A DNA stretch of 64,000 nt, taken from Sporothrix humicola. Its lineage: Eukaryota; Ascomycota; Sordariomycetes; Ophiostomatales; Ophiostomataceae. Location of the stretch: positions 1-64,000 of the forward strand of contig WNYE01000112.1 in the NCBI GenBank assembly GCA_021396245.1. The letters are read 5' to 3'. The notes beneath the pieces were generated by a model. It was given only the letters and a program-made list of their open reading frames with translations. It searched no databases and was not told where the DNA came from. A program made the translations under genes and the position numbers. Shown here in pieces: positions 11,859 through 22,966 of this stretch (positions are counted from its first letter, which is position 1; every line of letters begins with the position of its first letter).

Positions 11859-13439
11859 CTACCAAAACCCCTTTGGCCGCTCGTACTGTCCAGGCAGTTC
11901 TAGTGGTGTGACTGAGAAAGCGTTGGAAGACTGGGGAGGCTGCATATTGGAGGCATCGCGGACGGCGTCGACGGTCTTATCGTCGGGGACGGCACACTTT
12001 TTCTCCTTGAGTGCGATGCTGAGGGCACGGATGCCGGGAATAGCGGCCACCGCGCGGGCCAGAGCACTCGGGAGTTGCCAGCCGCGCTTGCCGGTGCCGT
12101 CGTCGTCCTTGTCGCCGTCGCCACGTCGAAGGTCGTCGCCGTTGGAAGTCGGCCAGGTCTCATTGGTGAGGGCCAGGCCATTCTTCCAGTCGTCGTCATT
12201 TTTTACAGGAATTGGAACAGCACCAACAGACTCAAAACGAGTGTCGCCGTACCAGCGCTGCAGCATCCAGAGTTGGAAGCTCTCGGTGTTGCGAAGGTTG
12301 GGTGGGAGCCAATGGTACATGTTGACGGCGCCGCTCTCAAAGACGTGCCAGAAGAGACGGATGGGGTTACGCGGCCTCATCTCGTCGGCCGATTGGCGCG
12401 GGAAGGCAGACTCGGGATGACCTAGGATGTATGCGAGGCCAAGGTCAACAAAGCGTGTGAAGCGGAGCTTAGTGTCCTTGATCTTGCGGTCGTCGCTGTT
12501 TGCCGGGTCACCATTGCCCTCTGCCTCATCCTTGAGGAAGATATTGCGCGGTGCAAGGTCGCCGTGCGCTATGCCGTGGAAGTAGAGGCGAGCGTACGCC
12601 TCAAGGGTGCTTGCAATGACGTCGAGGCGGCCTTCATCGGTCAGGCCGTTGACGTTGCCAAAGCTGAGGTGCTTGACCATGCTCTCGCCCTCGACCTTCT
12701 CCATCAGGATGAGGCGGACGCGGCGGACGGGGTTGGGTACTTGGAGGAGGGGGTGGTCGGCGCCTTTGTACTGCGCGAAGTACTCCATTTGCCGCTCAGT
12801 GAGAGGGAGCTCAAGCGAGTAGGAGCCATAGTAGGCCGGGAGCAGTTTGCCATCCATGCCCTCGCGAATGAGGTGCTCGTAGGCAGCTGCTTCCCTGCCG
12901 TACTCCATGTCGGCCATGTCGACGATGTCGAAATCACCAGTGTGATCGTAGTACAGGGGGTCGAAGAACTTGGCAACAACCAAAGCAGGAGGCGGGGAGG
13001 TGGGCGGCGCGGCACTAGCAGTCTCCGTAGTGGAGGAAGCCGAAGAGACGGGGGCTGACTGGGTGTTGGTGGGGAGTGTGCCGCTTAGAATCTTGCACGA
13101 CATCAAGTGAGCGCCAGGTGTGAGGTGAGAGCGGAGGGGCTCGACAATTTCGATCTCAACGGTTGGTGCATCCTCGGCCGGATCCGGACCCGGCGGCTGG
13201 TTGTCAAGGCAATAGACACTCTGTGGGAGCTGTTCTGTCCTCATCTGTGCGAGGACGGCCTCGCCTCGGCGGTGCTTATTCTTGTAGCCGTTACCGAATG
13301 GCGGCAGTGGCTCGTGCTTCTGGACAGTGAGGCGTGCACCGTCGAGGTATGGGGCATTGGGGATGCCCGGGTCGAGGTACGGGATGTTAAATTTCTTTTT
13401 GGGCGCCTTGCCCCGAGGGATGTATCGACGTCTAGGCAT
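11859..13439 (-). CDS. protein-kinase-like fold protein, 526 aa
   Basis: Single exon with a basic start (MPRRRYIPRGKAPKKK). The kinase-like fold begins near residue 150. VVAKFFDPLYY supplies the candidate ATP-binding Lys (K157). The catalytic loop is HGDLAPRNIF with H292, D294 and N299. FVDLGLAY supplies the metal-binding Asp (D332) in the place of DFG. An acidic low-complexity insert separates loop and metal site (KDEAEGNGDPANSDD). This pattern belongs to the fungal kinase-like/aminoglycoside-phosphotransferase-like families, whose members are numerous and mostly uncharacterised. All key residues are present, so activity is possible, on protein or small molecule. It ends in QYERPKGFW. Neighbours give no functional hint. 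Confidence 0.75.
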   Translation of the reverse strand: MPRRRYIPRGKAPKKKFNIPYLDPGIPNAPYLDGARLTVQKHEPLPPFGNGYKNKHRRGEAVLAQMRTEQLPQSVYCLDNQPPGPDPAEDAPTVEIEIVEPLRSHLTPGAHLMSCKILSGTLPTNTQSAPVSSASSTTETASAAPPTSPPPALVVAKFFDPLYYDHTGDFDIVDMADMEYGREAAAYEHLIREGMDGKLLPAYYGSYSLELPLTERQMEYFAQYKGADHPLLQVPNPVRRVRLILMEKVEGESMVKHLSFGNVNGLTDEGRLDVIASTLEAYARLYFHGIAHGDLAPRNIFLKDEAEGNGDPANSDDRKIKDTKLRFTRFVDLGLAYILGHPESAFPRQSADEMRPRNPIRLFWHVFESGAVNMYHWLPPNLRNTESFQLWMLQRWYGDTRFESVGAVPIPVKNDDDWKNGLALTNETWPTSNGDDLRRGDGDKDDDGTGKRGWQLPSALARAVAAIPGIRALSIALKEKKCAVPDDKTVDAVRDASNMQPPQSSNAFSVTPLELPGQYERPKGFW

Positions 13440-15259
13440 TGTGGTGGTAGGCGCCTGCTTTCAGAAGTGACGGAAGTGCTGTACTTGGAGAGAAGAATTG
13501 ATGATGTGGAACACTAATGTGTCTGGCCAGAAGCGTACGACAGGAAAGCAGCGAATGAGCAGCACGGGCAAGACAAGAGAAGACGGCTGAGAAATGGCAA
13601 AGTGAGGTAGCCGACTGAAAAAAAAGTCGTGGCAAAAATTGAACGAGGCAATCCCGGCGCACGTCGAGAGCAGATGGCTCAGAAGCAGGAGAGAAATGAT
13701 TGCGGCTGCGGTGATGGTGAGAAGCAGTGCAGTTCCAACTGAAGGGTGATGAACGGCTCGAGCCGGTCGTCAATCAAGTGAAGTTGTGAAAAATGAGATG
13801 GGAGAACGAGGACGTGAAATGAGAAGAGCAGAAATGGAGACGACGTCAAGGTAAAGAGTGAACAGGTAAGCGTCGAGACTTGCTCGTGACCCTTTGGATG
13901 TGAAGTGAATGGGTGCTAGTTGAAGAAATGAGAGACAGCCAAGCAAGCACAAACGGAGAAGAGGATGCGAGGAAGTGAGGAAATAAGATCAAGACTGGGG
14001 ATAGAAGGTTGAGGAGAAGACTTTTTTATAGGTAAACATAAACGATGGGAAAGTGAGCGAGGCAAGAAAATTCTGCATCTCAAAAAAGGAAGGAACTGTC
14101 CATGTGACAAATAAAAGAGATGGTCGTTCCTTCCCTTTGGGGAAGAAGGACGTTGTAAACGGGCGCGGACAACGAACGACGGTTGCCCCTTCTTCTTTCG
14201 ATTTTTTGGGACATCTCGGGGCATCGTAGGAGGCAGGTACGACCACGATATCGAGTGCTGTAGTCCCCACCTGAGTCATCCGACAAACAGAGGAGGAAGA
14301 AGGAGAAGGAATGGTGAATAGAGACATTAGCAAACGACAAACGTACACCGACAAAAATAAATATCGCCTCCTACAGACGACAATCCCCGAGTCAACGGTC
14401 AACGGAACTCGACGCGAACATCCTCCGGGGCAGTTCCCCGCGATAAGGATTTGGGCATGGATTTGGGCATGGATTTGGGCATGGATTTGGACTTGGATAT
14501 GGATATGCGGCCGTTTGACAATCCCAGTTCCCATCGTCGCTTTTCTTCGCTTCTCTGGTCCTGACTTTGGCCTGACTTTGCCACAAGGCTCTGGGGTGCC
14601 TTATCAGGAAGTCTCAGTCTCAGTCTCAGTCACAGTTCAGTCCAGGCCAGTTGTACAGTCAGTCGACATTCCTCGTCGTGACTGCTCGGCTGCTCCGCCA
14701 GTGACGAGGCAGTTGTGGATTGCACGAAGGCCATCGTTGCTGACCGGGTGAGCATCTTGATCTTCCAGAAATGGAATGTTTGTCTTGGCCAGACCGTCTG
14801 TGGTCCAGGCCCAGGAGTGGCTATGCCTTTTGGGTGTCTTGTTCTCTCGCATACGGTGGTTGACATCTGACGTCTGGACGTTGCGACAAAATGTTTCAGT
14901 TGAGGCCAGCACAGGACAAAAACCGAAAAGAGAAGCGATCTCAATGCTCAATGGTGGGTAGCGCAAGTTATTTTTTTGTGTTCATATGTCTTTGGACAAA
15001 ATTATCTTTATTTTTCTCAAGTTTCAAACAATGGGCATTTGTGTTTTTGCCATTGTCGTCGCGATCCGCATTGATATTTGTATATGCGTACTAAACAATC
15101 GCACCTTATCCTCCGTGGTATCACTAACAACAAGCAACGGGATAGAACAATACAAAACAAACGCACAAACGGACACTTGGACGAGATAAGACAACACTCA
15201 AGACTTAAGACTCAAGACTCGAAAAACAGGCACAGCCACAGAAAACCCAGACCATCCCT
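13440..15259. other. intergenic, 1.8 kb
   Basis: Purine-rich promoter of the kinase-like gene (13440-14000 on the + strand), then a 12-bp minisatellite, then the 3' flank of the MFS gene. A 61-codon minus frame at 14399-14584 owes its openness to the repeat. No gene supported. Confidence 0.45.
14447..14507. repeat. 12-bp minisatellite (GGATTTGGGCAT)
   Basis: Three perfect copies of GGATTTGGGCAT (14447-14482), a variant copy GGATTTGGACTT (14483-14494) and a decayed end GGATATGGATATG. The unit is a multiple of three, so the repeat is open in several frames, but the flanks are not convincingly coding. Confidence 0.9.
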
Positions 15260-17079
15260 TTAGTGGTACTTGTTCTTCTCGTGGTGCACGTCGTTCTCCA
15301 GGAAGATCTCAGTCTTGCCGTTCATCTTCTCGCCAATGTCGAGGCACCAGATGCAGCAGATGAGGCCCAGACCGGCAAAGGAGAGCGACGACAGCGCGGT
15401 GATTTTGAGGCCGTGGGCATAGGACCACTTGAAGGCGTCGCTGGCGGCGGCGATAATGTCGGCGTTGATGCCGGGGATGGCCTCAATGGCGGAGGCGCCC
15501 AGGCTCAGAGCGGCCAGCAGCTGGTCGGCGTATTTGGCGTCGAGGCCGGCGGCGATGGCGGCCTCCGGCACGATCTTGGCGGCGCGGGACTTTTGGGTGT
15601 TTGTGAGGACGGACATGTAAATGGCCGTGGCCAGGGAACCGCCGGCATAGCGGCCGACGCCGGCGAGACCGCCCGAGATACCGAGCTCTTCCTGCGGTAC
15701 GCCCAGCTGGGTGAAGGCGACGGACTCGTACTGGGCCCAGCCGAAGAACGTCTGCATGAGGAAGCAGAAGGCGATCATGAGGCCCTTGTTGTAGGGCGTG
15801 CAGAGGGCCATGAGGCCGCCAAACAGGGTCATGCCGGACCAGGAGATGATGAGGGTCATCTTCCAGTGCTTGATGAGGTCGCCGAGGCAGATGAGCAGCA
15901 TGGCGCCAAAGACGAGGCCGAGGCCGGAGGGGAGGGTCAGAAGGAGCTGTGTCGAGCGGGGTGTGGTTGCGTCGACTAAATTCGTTAGCGACATATTCAT
16001 ATACATTCCCACGGGGACGATGACCTACCATAAAAGACCGAGACCATGGTCGGCCAGATGACGTTGATGCTGTAGTAGAACATGGTGACAATAAAGGCCA
16101 CAATGAAAGGAGCGGTGAACTCGCGGCCTTTGCCGTAGCGGAAAATGTGCGGCGGGCACAGCGGGTACTTGACGTTGGAGACGGTCTCCCAGATGCCAAA
16201 CAGAATCAGGACGCCGAAGCCAGACACCAGAGGGCCAATAACGGCGGGCGACTTGGAGGACATGCTGGTGGTGTTGATGATGCCGACGAGCGTCAGGCAA
16301 ATGCCGGGAACGACCAGGATGCAGCCGACATAGTCAAGGCCGCGCAGAGCCTCCTTCCAGGGGATACCGCGCGGGTGCTTGGGCGGGTAGTACAAAAAGA
16401 AAATGCCGAGCAGCGACAGGAACTGGCAGATGAAGCCGGCCCAGTAGACATACTTCCAGGTCGTCTGGGCGCCGTCAATGACATAGCGGCCAATGACGGG
16501 GCCGATGACGACAATAACAAAGACAAAGCCATCCGAGAGGCAAATGCCAATGTGGCGGTACTTGTTGGGCATCAGCTCCGGGATCGAGCACATGGCCATC
16601 TGGCAAAAACCGCCGCCGAAGCCCGTGATCGCGAGACCGGCAATAAACTGGTCTGAGCTGTGGGCCGTCGCGGTCACAATGAAACCGACACAGCAGCACG
16701 CGTTGCCAAAGAGCAAAAAGATGCGGCGGCCAAAGAGATCCGAGTTGGTGCCGGCGAGCAGGAATCCGATGGCGTTGGCCGTCGTGTAGGCCGGGACGTA
16801 CCAGCCAACAAGCGCCTGATTACCGCCGAACCAGGCCACAAGCTGAGCCTGCATGGCACCCGTCGTCGGGACAGGCCAGAAGGACAGACCAAAGGTAGAC
16901 GACAGGATGAAGATAACGAGCCATGTCTTCCATGTCATGGTGACCTCGCTGCCGTCGAGCGTGGTCAGCATGTTGCCGTTGTTGTCATGATTGGGCGCGA
17001 GCTCGGTGTTTTCGACTTTCTCGACATCGTGCTTCTCGCCGACGGCGACGACGCGGTCGGAGCCGCCAGAGACGGACAT
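15260..17079 (-). CDS. major facilitator transporter, TRI12-like, 588 aa
   Basis: Two exons on the minus strand, 17079-16029 and 15975-15260, joined in frame (VSVFY|VDATTP). The intron has a GTAGGT donor, CGCTAAC branch and TTTAG acceptor. The product is a polytopic membrane protein of about 14 hydrophobic segments after a cytosolic N-terminus of about 50 residues. Between the second and third segments lies the MFS motif GTNSDLFGRRIF. The family resembles fungal TRI12/siderophore-iron-type proton antiporters, which export toxins or carry ferric siderophores. Length (about 580-600 aa) fits. No biosynthetic genes adjoin it, so the substrate is unknown. Purine-rich DNA (pyrimidine-rich on the coding strand) lies just upstream, at 17100-17360. 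Confidence 0.88.
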
Positions 17080-20000
17080 GATGGCGGAAGGGGGAGGGAG
17101 TGAAGAAAATTAAAATAAAAGTAAAGAATAGATGAAAGAAAACAAGAAAGAAAAGAAGGAAGTCGCGTTGGAGAACACGAGAAGAATGATGGACAGACGA
17201 CACGACGGACAAAATCACCGAGGAGAGACCTCGTCTTTATTTTATTTCAGTTGGGGTAACTCGCGTCTTATATGGCAGGGGTATATGAAGGAGAGAGAGA
17301 AAGAAGAAAAAGAAAAAGAAAAAGGAAAAGAAAAAGAAAAGGAAAAGGAAAAGGAAATGTGGACACCATGGAAGAGGTTACCAGAGATAATGGCAATAAC
17401 GAGACTTGGAGTAAAAGACATAAAATAATACATAAAATAAAAACGTTTCCCGGGGTCCGGGGCCCCAGCAGGAGCAGAGCAGGACAGGGCTCCATCGATT
17501 AAAGACCTCAAGACTCCAAAAGACCAAAGGACAACACGTAAGGCCAAAAACGGTGTGATGGGCAGCGACAAAACTGCGAGAATGACAGGCGATCCCCAAG
17601 CCCAAAATGGAGTATGGGGCAATGCCAGGCGAGCAGACGACCAACCCATCAAAGGGTGTCGACGGCATGACGTGCAGCTCCCCGGCCTCTCACCTTGTCG
17701 GCTTCTTCCTGTCTCTTTTTTGTGCCCTCAAAACGAATACGACCCTCCGGTACGAACATAATTCTAGACTTGCCATGGCTTGAGGAGGGGATCACCGCTA
17801 CCGACGGCAGACGGTTGACGATAGACGAGACAACACACAAACAGAGAAAATGATGATCCATCGTCTTTTGATGGCTCCTCCAATATTACAGTATTGCCTC
17901 CCACCATCTCGTCTCTCGGGAGCCACAATGTCCAGCTTGAATAAAGTATTGTTTTCTCTGAGCGGGTCAGCCAGAATTTGGAGACAGACCCGACAGGTTA
18001 AGTTATGTAGAGTACTCTTGGACGAACTGCTTGTGACAAGATGTCAAAGTCCCCGAAAATCGCCACATGTTCTTGTGATTTTGAGCAGTTCCCCATTTCT
18101 CCACCTTTGCCTGTCTTCCTCCACAGACAAATGCAGAAAGATACGGCGAACAACGGCGCGTGCCCCTACGAGAACAAGCAAAAATAAGCAAATGATAGCT
18201 AGAGACAATGAAAGCAGAAAATGCCCAGCCAAGCTTCTGCGGACCGGCCATGTGGAGATGGCAAATTGGAGTTTAGTACTGTGTATTAATGACTTGTAGT
18301 CTGAAGAAGAAGAGGCTTGCGGAAGACGGGGGACGTTCCGCTATGCAAGCGTGAATGTTGCAAGTACACAATACGGAGAAGACTCGAAGGACTCAGAGGA
18401 TTGCGGACGATAGACTATGGGTTTACGGATTACGGATGACGGGTTGGGGTTTTCGAGTATCCATTCGATGATTTTTCCACATTCAAGCTTCTTTTTGTTT
18501 TCTTGGTACGTCGTAGAATTATCATGATTCCATGTTCGACTCCTATTTCTCCTCTTTCTCCTCTTCTCTTCTGTCGTCCCCTCTGCGATATTTTGCCGTG
18601 GCATAGCAAGAGGGGAATAAAGTAGGTGAACAATACGTCGTACTGAGTCCATGGATATCTAACAATGTCCTACTCCGTAGATGATTACCAGGAAGACTGC
18701 AAAGACAGGGAAGGCGTGGCACGTCCAAAACAATCAAACAAGACAAGACAAAAGCACAAGAGAAACAACGCTACGCCAATTTACTCCGAGATACTGCGAG
18801 TTCGGTATTGCTTTTCCTGGTGTTGATGTTAGTCGTCAATCCATTGCGGTTTCTCCACTTTTATCTGGAGCACTACTGGCCTTGTGGGCTCTTCTCCGCT
18901 CGCATTGTTTGTTTTCCTCCTTTTTTCCTCTCCATTTGCACCTAAAATACGGAGTACTTACCCCAGGTTTTGCGGGGAATCTTGTAAGTCGACCTCTTGG
19001 TCAACAAGGCAATCCCCGTTTATTTTCTGACGGTGGCGGTCGACTGCATTAGCAGCGATTTATGTTTTTCTGGGGGACAGTTTATTCAGACGTTCTTTGT
19101 CAATGTCCATCGTTTGAGACGCCAATAATGTGGAAAGACGGCAAACAGTTCAATAATCTGTTCAGAAAATAGACGGTGACGAGAAAACGAAAGAAAAAGT
19201 ACCAATCCTTTTCTAAGATCCAAGGTGTGCACGGCCGTCTATTTTGTGCCATTTTGTCCCCATTTCTGCCCATTGACGTTTCTGTCGACGGATATCCAAC
19301 CCCGTCAGGCCACGCCTCCCCCCAATCTCTCTCCTCTCCTCTCGTCTCCATCCCAGAATCATCTCCACCTTTAGGCGGTTTTTGACAAGGCCTGTTTCTG
19401 GAGCTTTTGAGCAAACACCGTAGCGAACGTGGCAACCTGGAGTTGCACTTGTGATTCATCGCAGATCACGTTTTGATTTAGTGCGTGTCTGTGACCTGGA
19501 TCTCATTCTGCTTGGGAAGCTCAATGTCTGTCTTCACTTTCCTGAACATCCTCATCCCATCTCGTCTTTTGTGTCGCCCTCTATTTTATCAAACGCCATT
19601 CGTTTTCCCTTGTTGGTGATTAAGGTGATGTCATTAGAAATGTCCGCCAAAATTAACAATGATCAACTGTAAAAGCTTGATATCAAAGTAAAGATACCCC
19701 ATAAAAACCACGATTTTCTAGATCACCAATACTCCGAGAAAATACGTGGAAAGAACAACTTTGGGCTTCGCTAGTCTTGATATGAATAGACAACATCTCG
19801 GACTATCTTGCTAGAGACAGATACTCCGCGTGGCTCCCGTGTAGTCATCCATGCTATCTCGTTCCTTTCCGTCCGCCATCCCTTTCCATACTGATATTAT
19901 GGGGTATGACTGGGGAAAAGACTGGAGCTCGGGGTCAAGGGCTGCCCGGAAAACGGACTCAGGCGTGGCTTGGGATCTGGAGCCTGAAAGACGATCCATG

Positions 20001-20358
20001 CTAACCGTCAACAGCAAGAGACACGGACCGTGGCGTCAGTTCTGACACCCTTGCGTTTTGTTTCAATCTCGTCTTTCTTTTCATTTTCTTAATTTGATAT
20101 TGCATTCATTGATTTATGCACGCTCAAAACGGAGCAATATCGGGTGCTATGTACAATTGTGCCCCTTTCCCTGGTATCTTTCTTATTTCTTAGCTGTCCT
20201 TCCTTAACTTCACCTCCGCACCATCTCCGCATCCTCGCGGGTCGGTATCCGGGAGGAGGTCGATCTTGACTCGTTAAACAAGCCACAAGTCTTATCCCCT
20301 ACTTTCGGATTTTCTGTCTCTTAAATCCCCTACCGCGTATCTCCTACCCTTGTGTTTT
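17080..20358. other. intergenic, 3.3 kb
   Basis: Contains the purine tract at 17287-17358, exact TACGGAGTA motifs at 18671 and 18948, and near copies at about 18371, 18786, 19729 and 19822. AT-rich stretches occur around 19.6-19.8 kb. No gene supported. Confidence 0.45.
17287..17358. repeat. 72-nt uninterrupted purine tract
   Basis: All 72 bases on the + strand are A or G, mostly (AAAAAG)n and (GGAAAA)n units. It lies about 210 bp upstream of the MFS start codon and is therefore a pyrimidine tract on that gene's coding strand. Confidence 0.95.
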
Positions 20359-20921
20359 TTACTGCTGCGTGTTGGGCTTGGTAATGCCGTCGCTCGCGTC
20401 AATGTCCGGGTGGGCTTTTCCAAAGGCAATCATATCCTGGCCCGCATACACAGTGATGGACGACGTGTCCATGAACAGGTCGCCGTCGGCCACGAGCGAC
20501 GCAAAGTTGGGCGCCGTGAAGAACTTTTCGTAGTCGTCCCAGTTGCGGAACCAGAGCGTCGAGCAGCCGTCAAAGTCCAGCACGTTCTGGCCAATCTTCT
20601 TGAGCCGCGCCTTTTCCTCGGGCCCCGTATGGGTCTGGACGTACCGCAGGCAGTTGTACTGGGCAAACGGCGGCGAGGCAATGGTGAGGTCGGCGTGGAC
20701 GGAGCCCCAGTGCTTGTTGAAGTGGTCCCAGGAGACGTTGGGCAGCTTGCGGAAGTAGCACGACGCCTTGACGCAGGCTGGGATAGTCAGTAGGGTTTTT
20801 ATTTTGATTCACAGGGCTGGGGGGACGTACGCTGCAGAGTCACGCCGGAGTCATAGGAGAGGTAGTCGTGAGCAAACTTGTGGTCGATGCGCACGTGCTC
20901 CTTTGACGGGTCGCCGGCCAT
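20359..20921 (-). CDS. EthD-domain (dimeric alpha-beta barrel) protein, 169 aa
   Basis: Two exons, 20921-20831 and 20777-20359, with a GTACGT donor and CTGACTATCCCAG acceptor; the join reads GVTLQP|CVKAS. The mature frame gives CYFRKLPNVSWDHFNKHWGS, the start of a ferredoxin-like strand-helix unit, then SPPFAQYNCLRYVQTHTG and STLWFRNWDDYEKFFTAPNF. The FxxHW with a later strand-rich ending is typical of fungal EthD-like proteins. Members are small cytosolic proteins of about 110-170 aa. Some act in polyketide tailoring or aromatic breakdown, often as homodimers, and most are uncharacterised. No biosynthetic gene flanks it, so the role here is open. It is transcribed away from the MFS gene 2 kb to the right. 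Confidence 0.8.
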
Positions 20922-22966
20922 GGTGAAGGTTGTGTTATTCTTCGTGGAATATGTGTAGGTGAGTTTGGTGTGGGTGATTGACTTGAGGTTTGATTCGTGA
21001 TTATTATTGATGACTACAGTCAAGTCTACAATACATAGCTTCGAGCTTCTCCTGCTTCAATATATAACAGCAGGGCCGTCTACTCTTCTCCCAGTCACTT
21101 GATGCATCCCCTCTTCTTCGCGTGTAGAACAGCATATCCAAGACAAAAGAAAGCAAGGAAAACGCCAATAAAATACAAATAATATCAGAAAATAAACCAG
21201 AAAATGCACTGAAACCGCAGTTGTCCACGGAAAATGGTTACCTACGCAGAATGAATACGCTGCGGAGATGGTTTTGGGCAGACAACGTGACACAAAGTTG
21301 GAGAAGAGACCAGCTATGCTAGGTCTTAGGATACAGGAGAACCGGGCAGTAGTAGCTGCGAGGAGAATTTGAGGAGACGAAAGTGCCCAAGTCTGACAAA
21401 GAGAAGATCGGCCGCGGGCGATCGACGCGGATGCTTTTTGTGGTCTTGAAATCCGGGGTAATACAGTAGCCACAGGACAAGCCTTCAAACTTACAATCTG
21501 TATCCCATTTCCCCTGCACTTTACTCGAGCCACATCTCTCCAACCACCTCCAATCTACTTGCACCGCAATACCGCGCACTTTCTTTCTTTTTCTTGTATT
21601 TCCCCTTTGTCCCCCCGGTGCCTCCAATTGCACCCCTCACGGTTGTTGAAGACATATTTGCTGCAGCTGCACCTCGAAGCTTCCTGTCCTCTTCTCCAAT
21701 CCGGAACGGAGCCGGATCTCCAACGACGGTCATTGAGTTCCCCATTCCAGGGCACCGGGTCTTGTGTTGTCTTAGGCCATTAAGTAGTTCAGTGCGGCAG
21801 GATGTCCACGTGGAAAAAGAAACGGCTCCCTTGTCAGGTACTTGTTGAGAGTGAATATCCAGATGTAGACTATGAGGCGTGGTGTCCAAGATTTATACCC
21901 AAATAATGCATTTATTGCATATAATGAAATATCATCCCTCGCGTATCACATGTATCCTCCTACACGAACGTGTTTAATCGTGCCCAGATGATGAAGGACA
22001 AGAAACGACAGGAAATAGCCAAGATCCTCCCACCTGCCCACGAACCACTGTGAGACGCCGAAAGTGAAGAAAACACGGAAAGGATGCCGATAGGATTGGC
22101 CGAGTGAGAGAAGCATAGCTCCTTTTGTTCTTTTCTTTTTTTCTTTTTTTTTTTTTTCATCTATTGTTCTTTCTCTTTTCTATCTCTTGTCCGAGCTGTC
22201 GAATCACAGCTCCCGATATTAGCAGACGGCAATAGATGAAGAGGCTGGCCACAATGCGGAGAAATTGATCGAATTGCTGGGCGGATAATATTCGTTCAAG
22301 AACCCTTTGCATCTCCTCTCGCCATAGATTAGGGTCGATATCAACCTGCAGCACGTCCCGTGCCTTCTTTCTACGAATCTAAACTTTTGCTGTTCTCCTC
22401 TTCTTAAAATAAATTGAGCTGGCCCAAGATGTTACCTCCATCGAAACAACAAACGACCGGCAACAAGTTGACTTGTTACCTTTTACTTGCTACCTTTTAT
22501 CATCAACCGTCTTCCCGCTCTGCCCGTGTGCACGTCTGCACACCGACCATGTACCGTTTGACAGATATCTGGCAAAAAGGCCTTGTGTTCTGTCCGACCT
22601 TCCCATTCTTTTCGTGTTTGATAAACAACGACACGCACGGAGCACACCAGCAGAGCAGCACATAGGCGACATGTTGCCGTCCGGCGGCAATTATTGACGA
22701 GAAGTACAGTACAGTACATGGACATTCGCCTACTAAAAGGGGCAAACAAGAAACAACATAGGCAAATAGAAGATGCAAAAGCAATATCAGCCAGATGCGC
22801 AAATGGGGAAAGCTGAGACGATGGACAATAAGCATGTATTAACTCCCAGGGTTGTTAGGCCATAAAGGCATGTGCTGCCCAGCCTTTTCCTGGAGCCTTT
22901 TGTTTGTTTGATCTTTGATCGCATGTAGGTGTGATAATTGCATCTTGACAGACCAGCTATCTGAAC
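20922..22966. other. intergenic between divergent EthD and MFS genes
   Basis: Promoters of both flanking genes. The segment contains a T-rich pyrimidine tract at 22127-22158. A minus-strand frame at 22160-22380 (peptide includes WREEMQRVLERILSAQQFDQ) follows a TTTAG acceptor-like site and looks mildly coding, but has no start and no joinable upstream exon. Confidence 0.4.

Noticed and set aside
22160..22380. Minus-strand fragment with peptide WREEMQRVLERILSAQQFDQ
   Set aside because: Looks mildly coding and follows a TTTAG site, but has no ATG at its start and no joinable upstream exon.
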